Source of the DNA: an uncultured Alphaproteobacteria bacterium
GTDB taxonomy: Bacteria; Pseudomonadota; Alphaproteobacteria; HIMB59; GCA-002718135
Length of the DNA: 54,498 nt
Direction of reading: 5' to 3'
NCBI GenBank assembly: GCA_902571865.1
Contig: CACGDO010000009.1
Coordinates: 1 to 54,498, forward strand
This document shows, piece by piece, positions 37,613 to 45,892 of this stretch. Each line of letters begins with the position of its first letter. Position 1 is the first letter of the stretch. The notes under the pieces are model-generated. The model searched no databases, had not been told where the DNA came from, and saw only the letters and a list, made by a program, of their open reading frames with translations. The position numbers were made by a program, and so were the translations under genes.

Positions 37613-38534
37613 AATATCTGGGGTTTTTAGCGCTGCACTAACACCCGTCAAAAAGGATTTATCAATCAACAAAGATCTCTATCTTCGTCATTGCCAATAT
37701 TTAATGAGACAGGGTCATGACGGTCTCGCAATATTTGGTACTACTGGAGAAGCAAATAGTTTTTCAGTTCAAGAAAAAAAAGATCATCTAGATTTTTTAG
37801 TATCAAATCGTATCGATCCTAATATCCTTATGCCTGGAACAGGATCTTCATCCTTGAATGATGCAATTGATATGACTAAACATGCTGCTAGTCACAAAGT
37901 AAGAGCTGTTCTTTTACTTCCTCCCTTTTATTATAAGAATGTTACAAATGAAGGCGTCATAAATTATTATCGCCATATTATTGAAAGAGTAGGTGAGAGT
38001 GATTTACAATATGTTTTGTATCATATCCCTCAAAATTCTTACGTATCAATTGATTTTAAGATGATTGAAATTTTATTGAAACTTTATCCAAATAACGTCG
38101 TGGGATTAAAGGACTCAAGTGGGGACAGCGATAGAATGATGAAAGTCATAAAATATTTTAATGATTTTGCCGTATTTTGTGGTCATGACAGTTTAGCATT
38201 AAATATTTGTAAGCGAGGAGGAGCAGGAGCAATTACAGCTGGTACTAATGTATGTGGTAAACTACTCAGCTTCATATTAAAAAATCATAAAAATGAGAGT
38301 AGCATTAAAAATTTTGCAGATTTACAAAATCTGCTGCAGCAAATTCGTCAAGTTATTACTTCGCATGAACCAATAAGTTTAATGAAAGCATATTTTTCAA
38401 TTGTTGATAATATTCCTGATTGGAATATTGTTTTACCTCCACTTAAAAAAATTGAAGATCCTGCAAATCAAAAATTAGTATTAATTTTAAAAGAATTACT
38501 AAAAAAAATAGATCCTTTAATAGCGAATACGTGA
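37605..38534 (+). CDS. DapA/NanA-superfamily aldolase or synthase, substrate unknown
   Basis: 309 residues forming a class I TIM-barrel. The Schiff-base Lys is in VVGLKDSSGD (about 165-174) and the assisting Tyr in LYHIPQNS (about 138-145). GTTGEANSFS (43-52) is the phosphate/carboxylate-binding loop. This loop and neighbours differ from true DapA (usually GTTGESPTL), so it may be a 2-keto-acid aldolase or related lyase rather than the lysine enzyme. Co-directional with uppP. Its end overlaps the convergent fxsA by 18 bp. Confidence 0.82.
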   Translation: MHKISGVFSAALTPVKKDLSINKDLYLRHCQYLMRQGHDGLAIFGTTGEANSFSVQEKKDHLDFLVSNRIDPNILMPGTGSSSLNDAIDMTKHAASHKVRAVLLLPPFYYKNVTNEGVINYYRHIIERVGESDLQYVLYHIPQNSYVSIDFKMIEILLKLYPNNVVGLKDSSGDSDRMMKVIKYFNDFAVFCGHDSLALNICKRGGAGAITAGTNVCGKLLSFILKNHKNESSIKNFADLQNLLQQIRQVITSHEPISLMKAYFSIVDNIPDWNIVLPPLKKIEDPANQKLVLILKELLKKIDPLIANT

Positions 38535-38876
38535 GTTAAAATATTTTTTAGCTTGAGTAGCAATTAAATTTTGAACAGGTTTCAAGAAAACAGCAAAACC
38601 AATACAATCAGTAAAAAAGCCAGGAGTAATTAATAACAATCCGGAAACTAAAAGGAAAATACCTCCCTTTATTTCTTCAGTAGGCATTACTCCTTGTGAT
38701 AAATTTCGTTGTGCATCAAATAACAATTTGATCCCTTGTCTACGCACAAGAAATATTCCTACTAAAGCAGTGGTTAGTATAATTGCAATAGTATTTAAAA
38801 TTCCGATATTGGAACCAATTGTTATAAAAATACTTATTTCAATGATTGGTATTATAATAAACGCGAGAAAAATCAC
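38517..38876 (-). CDS. fxsA: FxsA family membrane protein
   Basis: 119 residues, GTG start that shares its G with the upstream TAG stop. Pattern: IPIIEISIFITIGSNIGILNTI (about 8-29), LVRRQGIKLLFDAQRNLSQG (about 43-62) and GGIFLLVSGLLLITPGFFTDCIGF (about 71-94), the FxsA signature. Named for suppressing phage F exclusion in E. coli; cellular role unknown. It appears to be in one unit with the SbmA-like transporter. Confidence 0.9.
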   Translation of the reverse strand: MIFLAFIIIPIIEISIFITIGSNIGILNTIAIILTTALVGIFLVRRQGIKLLFDAQRNLSQGVMPTEEIKGGIFLLVSGLLLITPGFFTDCIGFAVFLKPVQNLIATQAKKYFNSRIRY

Positions 38877-39877
38877 TAGCGTACTATACCAGTTTTTTCA
38901 TCCTTAATATTTTTTTCTATTTTATTCTCAAATTCTCTTAATCTTTTGTATACACTTGCTAATTCTATTATGGTTGGCCACGCTCTAAATAAATATTGTA
39001 AAGAACCCTCTACTCTTCCAAATGCTCTAATTATTTGTTGCATAACACCAAGTGTCATAACTCCTGCAACAATTGCAGGTGCTAAAAAGATGTAAGCAGC
39101 AAGAACGTTAGCTTGTAGATATGCTAGTCTTCCAATACTGAAATAAAGGTAATACAGATAACTCTTAAAATGAATTTGTCTAACACCTTGGAATAATTCA
39201 TCTAAAGATTTTGGTCTAATACTTCCATCGTCTTCAGCAATAACTAATATTTTTCTGTAAGCTGCTTCTTTTTTTTGAAGATCATATTCAATTCCAACAA
39301 GTCGTAATAACCATGCTAAAACAATCATTAAAACTGTTCCTCCAACTGCCCAAATGAAAGCTCCAGATACCAATCCATATTGCCAATCTCCAAACCATAA
39401 GATTGGAATACCAATTGATAGTGTCATTAAGAGTGGGAAAAATTCTACAAGAACTAAAACTGATTCAATTAAACTTGTTCCAAGACCTTCCATTATTCTG
39501 CTAAATTTAATGGTGTCTTCTTGAACTCTTTGGCTGGCACCTTCTATAGTTCTAGCTTGATCATAAACACTGTGGTACCATTCAACCATTGCAGTTCTCC
39601 ATCTAAAAAGAAAATGTGAAGTAAGGAAAGAAATCGCTAGACCTAATGCAATTGAAATAGCAGCAAGTTGCGCAAAGCTTAAAAGACCTCCCATGTAGTC
39701 TTGCATAGTTATAGCATTTGGTGTTCCAAGTGCTTTTTGGATCATGTCATAAAATTCACCAAACCATTCATTGATAAGAACATCAATCTGTACTTGCACC
39801 CATATTGAAGTTAATATTACTGCAGAACCAATGTAAGCCCATGCATACCATTTTGGATCAGTGAAAAATTTAAACAT
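38876..39877 (-). CDS. SbmA/BacA-family peptide-antibiotic transporter
   Basis: 333 residues with about seven membrane helices. The N-terminus WYAWAYIGSAVILTSIWVQVQIDVLINEWFGEFYDMIQ and the block IEGASQRVQEDTIKFSRIMEGLGTSLIES are characteristic of SbmA/BacA. These are proton-driven importers of proline-rich peptides and some vitamins, related to ABC exporters but without the ATPase. It is shorter than E. coli SbmA (406); no ATP-binding domain follows. The stop overlaps fxsA. Confidence 0.9.
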   Translation of the reverse strand: MFKFFTDPKWYAWAYIGSAVILTSIWVQVQIDVLINEWFGEFYDMIQKALGTPNAITMQDYMGGLLSFAQLAAISIALGLAISFLTSHFLFRWRTAMVEWYHSVYDQARTIEGASQRVQEDTIKFSRIMEGLGTSLIESVLVLVEFFPLLMTLSIGIPILWFGDWQYGLVSGAFIWAVGGTVLMIVLAWLLRLVGIEYDLQKKEAAYRKILVIAEDDGSIRPKSLDELFQGVRQIHFKSYLYYLYFSIGRLAYLQANVLAAYIFLAPAIVAGVMTLGVMQQIIRAFGRVEGSLQYLFRAWPTIIELASVYKRLREFENKIEKNIKDEKTGIVR

Positions 39878-39928
39878 TATGATTATATAGATTACTTTAT
39901 TAGTTAAAAAAGAAGGTATTTATTTTAG

Positions 39929-40012
39929 TTATTTCTTTTTTTGACGTTTTTTATTTCTTCTATATTTAGAGCCTCGTTTACGTCTGCCCCTATGTTTTTT
40001 TGGATATCCCAT
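39929..40012 (-). CDS. 27-residue highly basic peptide, candidate small ribosome-associated protein
   Basis: A complete ORF, ATG at 40012 to TAA at 39929. The sequence opens MGYPKKHRGRRKRGSKYRR and ends in Lys-rich residues; 17 of 27 residues are Lys, Arg or His. It fills much of the gap between the SbmA-like gene and the LysR gene, on the same strand as both. It resembles in character the tiny basic proteins of the small ribosomal subunit, but no family assignment is made. No good Shine-Dalgarno. Confidence 0.5.
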   Translation of the reverse strand: MGYPKKHRGRRKRGSKYRRNKKRQKKK

Positions 40013-40054
40013 ATTTTAGGAATGGTATACAAAAATAAAAAATTAAGTCAAAGA

Positions 40055-40942
40055 CTAATAATGCCAATCTTTAGCTTCATTAAATAAAAAATCCCTAAAA
40101 ACTTCAAGTCTTCTATCGTTTTTAAAAGATTCAGAATAAACAAAGTATGTTTGATATGATGGACCTTCTAAGTTTGGTAGAACGCGTACGAGCTGAGGTT
40201 TGTCTGCAACCATGTAATCAGGTAAAGATGCTAAACCTCCACCTTTTTCAATTGCAAGTGACATCGCGTAAATACTATTTACTCTAAATTTAGGTCGTCT
40301 TTTTGTTCCTTCTTTTCCAATTTTTAATATCCAATCAATATTAGAAACAGGAGAAGGTAATCCAGCTCCAAAGCAAATTAAATCATGTTTATCTAGATCA
40401 TTTACATTTCTTGGTATTCCACTTTTCTGTAAATAATCTGTAGAACCATAAATATGGTTATGGAAATTAACAAATTTTTTAAAAATTAAATTTGCTTGAG
40501 TCGGTTTTTTTACTCGAACTGCAACATCAGCAACCCTTGCAGATAAATCAACTTCTTCGTCACTCATAACTAAACTTACATCTATCTCTGGATATTGATT
40601 AGAAAATTTGGTTATTCTTGGTGTGAGCCATGCTGATCCAAAACCAACAGTTGTGCTTACGGTTAATTTACCTACTGGTTTAGTTTTTTTATCTAATAAT
40701 TTTTTTTCAAAATCTGAAATTGAGAAATTAATTTGATTTACTGTATTAAATAAATTTTCACCTTGTTCAGTTAACCTTACACCTTTTTGATGTCTTATAA
40801 ATAAAGGTGTCTTTAAATCGTATTCTAGATCTTGTATTTGTCTACTAAGTGCAGATTGACTGATATTTAGTTTAGCACTTGCCTTAGAAATACTTCTTGA
40901 GATTGCAATTTCGTAAAATGATTTTAATTTATCCCAGTCCAT
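40055..40942 (-). CDS. LysR-family transcriptional regulator
   Basis: 295 residues. The N-terminal winged helix is ISKASAKLNISQSALSRQIQDLE (18-40) followed by LKTPLFIRHQKGVRLTEQG. The effector domain starts near residue 90 (GKLTVSTTVGFGSAWLTPRI). It begins in the rpe stop codon (TAATG), so it is co-transcribed with rpe. The target genes cannot be told; SbmA-like/fxsA downstream or rpe are candidates. Confidence 0.93.
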   Translation of the reverse strand: MDWDKLKSFYEIAISRSISKASAKLNISQSALSRQIQDLEYDLKTPLFIRHQKGVRLTEQGENLFNTVNQINFSISDFEKKLLDKKTKPVGKLTVSTTVGFGSAWLTPRITKFSNQYPEIDVSLVMSDEEVDLSARVADVAVRVKKPTQANLIFKKFVNFHNHIYGSTDYLQKSGIPRNVNDLDKHDLICFGAGLPSPVSNIDWILKIGKEGTKRRPKFRVNSIYAMSLAIEKGGGLASLPDYMVADKPQLVRVLPNLEGPSYQTYFVYSESFKNDRRLEVFRDFLFNEAKDWHY

Positions 40943-41589
40943 TATCTTAAGGAATTCATAATTTTATTATATTTATTTTGATTTTGAGATAATAAATAAG
41001 ATCCTATCGCTAACACATCAGCTCCATTATCTTTACATATTTTTGCATTTTCATTATTTACTCCACCATCAACAGCTATCTCATAGTTATAATTATTATT
41101 TTTTCTAATTTCATCTAAATCTTTAATTTTTTGCACTTGATCATGCATAAATTTTTGACCGCCGAAACCAGGCGTGACTGTCATAACTATTATTTGTTGT
41201 ACTTTACTAAATAAATGATCAATATCTGCAATATTTACATCAGGGTGTATGGCAATTCCTGCTTTAATTTCAGCATCACTTATCATTTTAATAATTTCTT
41301 CTGGGTTATCATCAGCCTCAGGATGAAAAGTAATGATATCTGAACCTGCTTCTACAAAATCATTAATATATTGCTTTACTGGTTTAATCATAAGATGCAC
41401 ATCTAAAATTTTAGAGGTAACCTTTCTTAATGATTTAACTATATTTGGCCCAAAAGTAATATTGGGGACATAGTGGCCATCCATAATATCTATATGAATA
41501 TAATCAGCACCATTCTTATCTAAATGTTTAACTTCTTCTTCTAATTTGAGTATATCAGCTGATAATATAGATGGTGAAATTTTAATCAT
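40942..41589 (-). CDS. rpe: Ribulose-phosphate 3-epimerase
   Basis: 215 residues. TIM barrel with SPSILSADILKLEEEV (5-20), metal-binding HIDIMDGHYVPNITFGP (about 32-48), DVHLMIKPV, MTVTPGFGGQKF and AVDGGVNNENA. It interconverts ribulose-5-phosphate and xylulose-5-phosphate in the pentose phosphate pathway. Coupled by a one-base overlap to the LysR regulator. Confidence 0.96.
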   Translation of the reverse strand: MIKISPSILSADILKLEEEVKHLDKNGADYIHIDIMDGHYVPNITFGPNIVKSLRKVTSKILDVHLMIKPVKQYINDFVEAGSDIITFHPEADDNPEEIIKMISDAEIKAGIAIHPDVNIADIDHLFSKVQQIIVMTVTPGFGGQKFMHDQVQKIKDLDEIRKNNNYNYEIAVDGGVNNENAKICKDNGADVLAIGSYLLSQNQNKYNKIMNSLR

Positions 41590-41627
41590 TTAAAAATAGA
41601 TATATAATATATAAATAAACAATCATA

Positions 41628-41972
41628 ATGAATTCTATTGTTCAAAAACCCTGGGGATACTATGAGATTTTAAAATCTGGTAAAAAATTTCTTGTTAAAA
41701 AACTTTTTATTAAACCAGGTGGAATGCTGTCTTTACAAAATCATGAGCATCGGTCAGAACATTGGCTCGTTGCAGAAGGTGAAGTTGAGGTTACTTTAGA
41801 TAAAAAAACTATAAATCTTGTAGAAAATGAAAATATTTTTATTCCTAAAGGCGCCTTCCATAGAATTGCTAACAAAGGTTCTAAAGATTTGATAATCATC
41901 GAAATGTGGTATGGAGAAATTCTCGATGAAAATGATATCAAAAGATATGACAAGAATTATAATATAATCTAA
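41628..41972 (+). CDS. Cupin, mannose-6-phosphate isomerase (type II C-terminal) family
   Basis: 114 residues, a single cupin barrel. KPWGYYEIL (7-15), then LSLQNHEHRSEHWLVAEGEVEV (about 34-55) with the metal-binding His/Glu set, and FIPKGAFHRI. It corresponds to the isomerase domain of the bifunctional GMP/PMI enzymes, standing alone. It may make mannose-6-phosphate for surface sugars. TAATG overlap with the next gene. Confidence 0.88.
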   Translation: MNSIVQKPWGYYEILKSGKKFLVKKLFIKPGGMLSLQNHEHRSEHWLVAEGEVEVTLDKKTINLVENENIFIPKGAFHRIANKGSKDLIIIEMWYGEILDENDIKRYDKNYNII

Positions 41973-42355
41973 TGTTAATTAATACCCCAATCTCCTTAGG
42001 CGAATTAGTAGATAAAATATCTATTTTAATGATTAAAAAGAAAAACATCTCTGATTCAATAAAACTTCAACATGTAAATAAAGAATTAGAATTTCTTCAG
42101 AAAACATTAAAGAAATATGTTTCTGAAGACAAAATAAATGAATTTCTTCAAACGCTAGTAAATATAAATTCTAAATTGTGGGATATAGAAGATGATATTA
42201 GGGAGTGTGAAAGAAAAAGATTATTTGATCAAACATTTATTGATCTAGCTAGAAGTGTCTATTTTACCAATGATGAAAGAGCAAAAGTAAAAAATGATAT
42301 AAATAAAGCCTTTGGCTCTGAATTAGTAGAGGTAAAATCTTATGAGGAATATTAA
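41972..42355 (+). CDS. DUF6165-like protein, unknown function
   Basis: 127 residues, highly helical and charged. The pattern ISLGELVDKISILMIKKKNI (5-24), KELEFLQKTL and LWDIEDDIRECERKR resembles the DUF6165 family as I remember it. These occur in surface polysaccharide loci. No catalytic motif is seen. It shares one base with the cupin gene and abuts the convergent polyprenyl synthase gene directly. Confidence 0.7.
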   Translation: MLINTPISLGELVDKISILMIKKKNISDSIKLQHVNKELEFLQKTLKKYVSEDKINEFLQTLVNINSKLWDIEDDIRECERKRLFDQTFIDLARSVYFTNDERAKVKNDINKAFGSELVEVKSYEEY

Positions 42356-43393
42356 TTAATAAATTCTTGAAACGCTTTTTGTAACAAGAGATACTAATTT
42401 TTCTTTGTAAATGTTATTTTTAAATATATCAACTGAGTCTACAGCTACATTTGAAAAGTGATTTGCTCTTGTAAGAGTATCTTCAATACATTGATATTTA
42501 TTAATTATTTCTAATGCCATGTCAAAATCACCATCGTTTTGGTTAAGATCAGATATTGTTCTTTCCCAAAACTTTTTTTCTTTATCATTTGATCTTCCAT
42601 ATGCTAATATTATTGGAAGAGTAATCTTACCTTCTTTAAAATCATCTCCAGTATTTTTTCCTAATATTTTTTTGTTTGAAGAATAATCAATAGCATCGTC
42701 AATTAATTGAAAAGTCATGCCAAAGTTTGTTCCAAATGATTTTAATGCATTAACCTCGGCTTCTGTTCCAAGACCACTAATTGATCCAACTTGACATGCT
42801 GCACTAAATAAAGAGGCGGTCTTTGCATTTACAACTTCAAAATAAATATTTTCATTTATTTCTAAATTTTTATCATTGGCAAGTTCTAAAACCTCTCCTT
42901 CAGAAATTACAACACTAGTATCAGCTAAAATTTTTAACGTTTCAGTGTTGCCATATTTTGTCATTAATTGAAAAGCTCTGCTGAATAAAAAATCACCAAC
43001 TAATACACTAGTTTTATTCTTCCATTTCTCATTTGCTGTTGGTTTTCCTCTTCTTTGTTTACTTTCATCTATTACATCATCATGTAATAGTGTTGCTGTG
43101 TGAATAAATTCTACTGCTGCAGATAGACCGATATGATTCATTTTATTTCTAATTTCACTAGTTTCATCTCTTGTCATATGAAAACTTGAAACGGTTAAAA
43201 GGGGTCGTAGCCTTTTTCCACCTGATAAGATAAGATATTTTCCAACTTCATGAATTAAAGGAACATTACTATCTAATTTATCAAGAATTATGGTATTTAC
43301 GGATACTAGATCTTCTTTGCATAGTTCTGTTAATTCTCTTATTTCATCTTCAAATGAAAAATCTTTTTTTCTAAGTGGAAGAACATTATCCAT
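42356..43393 (-). CDS. ispB: Long-chain polyprenyl diphosphate synthase (octa/decaprenyl type)
   Basis: 345 residues. First Asp-rich motif: LLHDDVIDESKQRRG (about 104-118). Second: LIDDAIDY (about 227-234). GGKRLRP near residue 59 binds isopentenyl diphosphate. Small residues before the first motif fit a long-chain, quinone side-chain synthase. The exact chain length is not readable. It has 129 bp of gene-free divergent upstream sequence, where I see no clear motif. Confidence 0.92.
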   Translation of the reverse strand: MDNVLPLRKKDFSFEDEIRELTELCKEDLVSVNTIILDKLDSNVPLIHEVGKYLILSGGKRLRPLLTVSSFHMTRDETSEIRNKMNHIGLSAAVEFIHTATLLHDDVIDESKQRRGKPTANEKWKNKTSVLVGDFLFSRAFQLMTKYGNTETLKILADTSVVISEGEVLELANDKNLEINENIYFEVVNAKTASLFSAACQVGSISGLGTEAEVNALKSFGTNFGMTFQLIDDAIDYSSNKKILGKNTGDDFKEGKITLPIILAYGRSNDKEKKFWERTISDLNQNDGDFDMALEIINKYQCIEDTLTRANHFSNVAVDSVDIFKNNIYKEKLVSLVTKSVSRIY

Positions 43394-43522
43394 AATTATT
43401 AACTATTAGAATATTATGTTAATTCATTAACTTAATTGACGCACTTAAACTCAAATTACCAAAATTACAAACAAATGCTACATAACGCTTTAAGAAAAGA
43501 TTAACATTTGTTATTAGATATT

Positions 43523-44338
43523 ATGTTTAAAAGGATATTTTCAAAGAATACTTCAATACCTGTTTTACGTTTATCTGGCATTATATCATCACAGTCAGGC
43601 TTAACAGGCTCTGGTTTAGCAATAAATAATTTAGAAAAATTAATTGATAAGTTATTTGCTGATAAAAAATCTCCTGTTGTATGTTTGATCATTAATTCAC
43701 CTGGAGGCTCTCCTACACAGTCCTCTTTAATTGCAAAAAAGATCATTGATTTAGCAAAGGAAAAAAATAAAAAAGTTTTAGCATTTGTTGAAGATGTTGC
43801 GGCTTCTGGTGGTTATTGGTTAGCATGTGCTGCCGATGAGATATATATTGATCAAAACTCTGTTATTGGGTCCATTGGCGTTATATCACCAGGTTTTGGT
43901 TTTGTAGATCTTTTAAAAAAAATTGGAATTGAAAGAAGGGTTTATACATCTGGAAAAAGTAAAAGTTTTCTTGACCCTTTCAAAGAAGAAAAACAAGAAG
44001 ACATTGATAGATTAAAAAATATTCAAGAACAAATTCATGATAATTTTATTAATTATGTAAAAGATAGACGAGGTTCAAAACTTGATCAGAGTAAATTAGA
44101 CGATATCTTTTCTGGTTTATTTTGGGTCGGTAACAAAGCTATCGATTTAGGTTTAGCAGATGGTATTGGTGCATTAAAACCAATTTTAGAAGAAAAGTTT
44201 GGAAAAAAAATTAAAATTAAAATGATCAGTCAAAAAAAATCATTTTTACAACGTAGGTTTTCTTCTTCAATATTTAATTCTGATGAAATTTTAAATAAAA
44301 TTGAAGAACGAATTATGTTTTCTAGGTTTGGTTTGTAA
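43523..44338 (+). CDS. S49-family serine peptidase (SohB/SppA-like)
   Basis: 271 residues from ATG 43523; a TTG five codons upstream is possible. It has the ClpP/crotonase-like fold with LIINSPGGSPTQS (about 60-72). The nucleophile Ser is in VAASGGYWLACAADEIY (about 94-110), and the likely general-base Lys is in YTSGKSKSFLDPF (about 147-159). There is no evident N-terminal membrane helix, unlike E. coli SppA or SohB. It may degrade signal peptides or membrane-derived peptides. One-base overlap with the next small gene. Confidence 0.88.
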   Translation: MFKRIFSKNTSIPVLRLSGIISSQSGLTGSGLAINNLEKLIDKLFADKKSPVVCLIINSPGGSPTQSSLIAKKIIDLAKEKNKKVLAFVEDVAASGGYWLACAADEIYIDQNSVIGSIGVISPGFGFVDLLKKIGIERRVYTSGKSKSFLDPFKEEKQEDIDRLKNIQEQIHDNFINYVKDRRGSKLDQSKLDDIFSGLFWVGNKAIDLGLADGIGALKPILEEKFGKKIKIKMISQKKSFLQRRFSSSIFNSDEILNKIEERIMFSRFGL

Positions 44339-44499
44339 TGAAATTTCTAGTTTTATTTGTAATTTTAGCCTCTATTTTATTATTTTTAAGGTTTAAGAAA
44401 AAAAAACAAGACAAATTCACTAATAATAAAGTAAATAATGACTCAGTAATCGATTTAGAGAAAGATCCAAGAACGAAAGAATATAAACCAAAAGATTAA
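44338..44499 (+). CDS. 53-residue membrane-anchored protein
   Basis: ATG overlaps the stop of the S49 peptidase gene; TAA at 44497. One N-terminal helix ([18 protein letters not shown], 2-19), a KKKK stop-transfer, then a charged tail with [15 protein letters not shown] (39-53). Tails of the DP-x-T-x-x-Y type occur in small proteobacterial proteins of unknown function. It ends seven bases before the glycyl-tRNA synthetase gene, so it is part of the same unit. Confidence 0.65.
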   Translation: MKFLVLFVILASILLFLRFKKKKQDKFTNNKVNNDSVIDLEKDPRTKEYKPKD

Positions 44500-44506
44500 G
44501 AGTTAT

Positions 44507-45883
44507 ATGACTGCAAAAACGATGGAAGAGTTAGTTTCTCTTTGCAAAAGAAGAGGTTTTTTATTTCAATCAAATGACATCTATGGCGGTATCAAAGGTT
44601 TATATGATTATGGACCAATGGGAGTCGAGCTAAAAAATAATCTTAAACAAGCTTGGTGGAAATCAATGGTATATGAGCGAGATGACACTGAGGGATTGGA
44701 TGCAAGTATTTTAAGTGCACCAGTTGTATTAAAACATTCCGGTCATGAAGATACTTTCTCAGATCCACTTGTAGACTGTAAGATTTGTAAAGCTAGATTT
44801 AGAGCAGATCAGTTAGAAAATAGTGAATGCCCAAGAGGAGGACTATTGCCTGATTGTAAAGTTAAAGATTTGACTGAACCAAGACCTTTTAATTTAATGT
44901 TTAAAACTGCAATTGGTCCAGTAGATGATGGTTCGTCATTCGCATATTTAAGACCAGAAACGTGTCAGCAAATTTTTACTAATTTTAAAAATATATTAGA
45001 CTCTACGTCTAGAACTGTTCCTTTTGGTATCGCACAAATGGGAAAAGCATTTAGAAATGAAATAACACCTCGTAATTTTATCTTTAGAGTTAGAGAGTTT
45101 GAACAAATGGAATTAGAGTTTTTTGTTAAACCAGGTACTGATGATGAATGGCATGAATATTGGATAAATAAAAGAATAGAATGGTGGGTTAATCAAGGAA
45201 TAAAAAAAGAAAATTTAAAAAAAATTGAAGTAGAAAAAAATGAATTAGCTCACTACTCAAAAAGAACTGTTGATATCAATTATGTGTTTCCCCACGGTGA
45301 AGAGGAACTAGAAGGGGTAGCCAATAGAACTGACTTTGACTTAGGTTCTCATACTAAAAATCAAAACGATTTTAAAATTACATCAGAAGTTATGAAAAAC
45401 TCCTCTTCAACTACAAAATTAGCTGTTCAAGATTTAGAAGAAAAAAAATGGTATATTCCTTATGTAATTGAGCCATCAGCTGGTGTTGATAGAGGAGTTC
45501 TTGCTTTATTAAATGAAGCTTATCGTGAAGAAAATGTAGATAATGATAATAAAAGAATTCTTTTATCTCTAAAACCTCATCTTTCACCTATTAAAGCTGC
45601 AGTTATTCCTCTCAAAAAGAATAATGAGGAATTAGTTAATTTATCTAAAGAAATAAAATCTAATTTACAGAAATTGGGATTGGGGAGAGTTGTTTTAGAA
45701 AATTCAGGAAACATTGGTAAGAATTATAGAAGACATGATGAAATAGGTACACCAATTTGTTTAACTGTAGATTTTGAAACTCTAGAAGATAAAAGTGTTA
45801 CTGTTAGGGATAGAGATACTATGAAACAGGAAAGAGTTTCTATCGAAAATTTATCTGAATATTACAAAAAATATTTTAATTAA
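44507..45883 (+). CDS. glyS: Glycyl-tRNA synthetase, single-chain (eukaryote/archaea-like dimeric type)
   Basis: 458 residues. [37 protein letters not shown] (about 10-46) is the hallmark of the alpha2 class IIa GlyRS. A Cys-rich insertion (CKICKARF and later [10 protein letters not shown]) resembles the metal-binding region. Class II motif 2 lies in [31 protein letters not shown], and [10 protein letters not shown] is motif 3. The anticodon-binding domain covers about 355-458. Most proteobacteria instead use the unrelated alpha2beta2 GlyQ/GlyS pair, so this is noteworthy. MFS gene follows nine bases later. Confidence 0.94.
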   Translation: MTAKTMEELVSLCKRRGFLFQSNDIYGGIKGLYDYGPMGVELKNNLKQAWWKSMVYERDDTEGLDASILSAPVVLKHSGHEDTFSDPLVDCKICKARFRADQLENSECPRGGLLPDCKVKDLTEPRPFNLMFKTAIGPVDDGSSFAYLRPETCQQIFTNFKNILDSTSRTVPFGIAQMGKAFRNEITPRNFIFRVREFEQMELEFFVKPGTDDEWHEYWINKRIEWWVNQGIKKENLKKIEVEKNELAHYSKRTVDINYVFPHGEEELEGVANRTDFDLGSHTKNQNDFKITSEVMKNSSSTTKLAVQDLEEKKWYIPYVIEPSAGVDRGVLALLNEAYREENVDNDNKRILLSLKPHLSPIKAAVIPLKKNNEELVNLSKEIKSNLQKLGLGRVVLENSGNIGKNYRRHDEIGTPICLTVDFETLEDKSVTVRDRDTMKQERVSIENLSEYYKKYFN

Positions 45884-45892
45884 TAAAATTGT

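Noticed and set aside
43394-43522. Possible RNA gene in the 129-bp gap between ispB and the S49 peptidase
   Set aside because: No stable GC-containing stems or tRNA motifs were found; it probably holds two divergent promoters.
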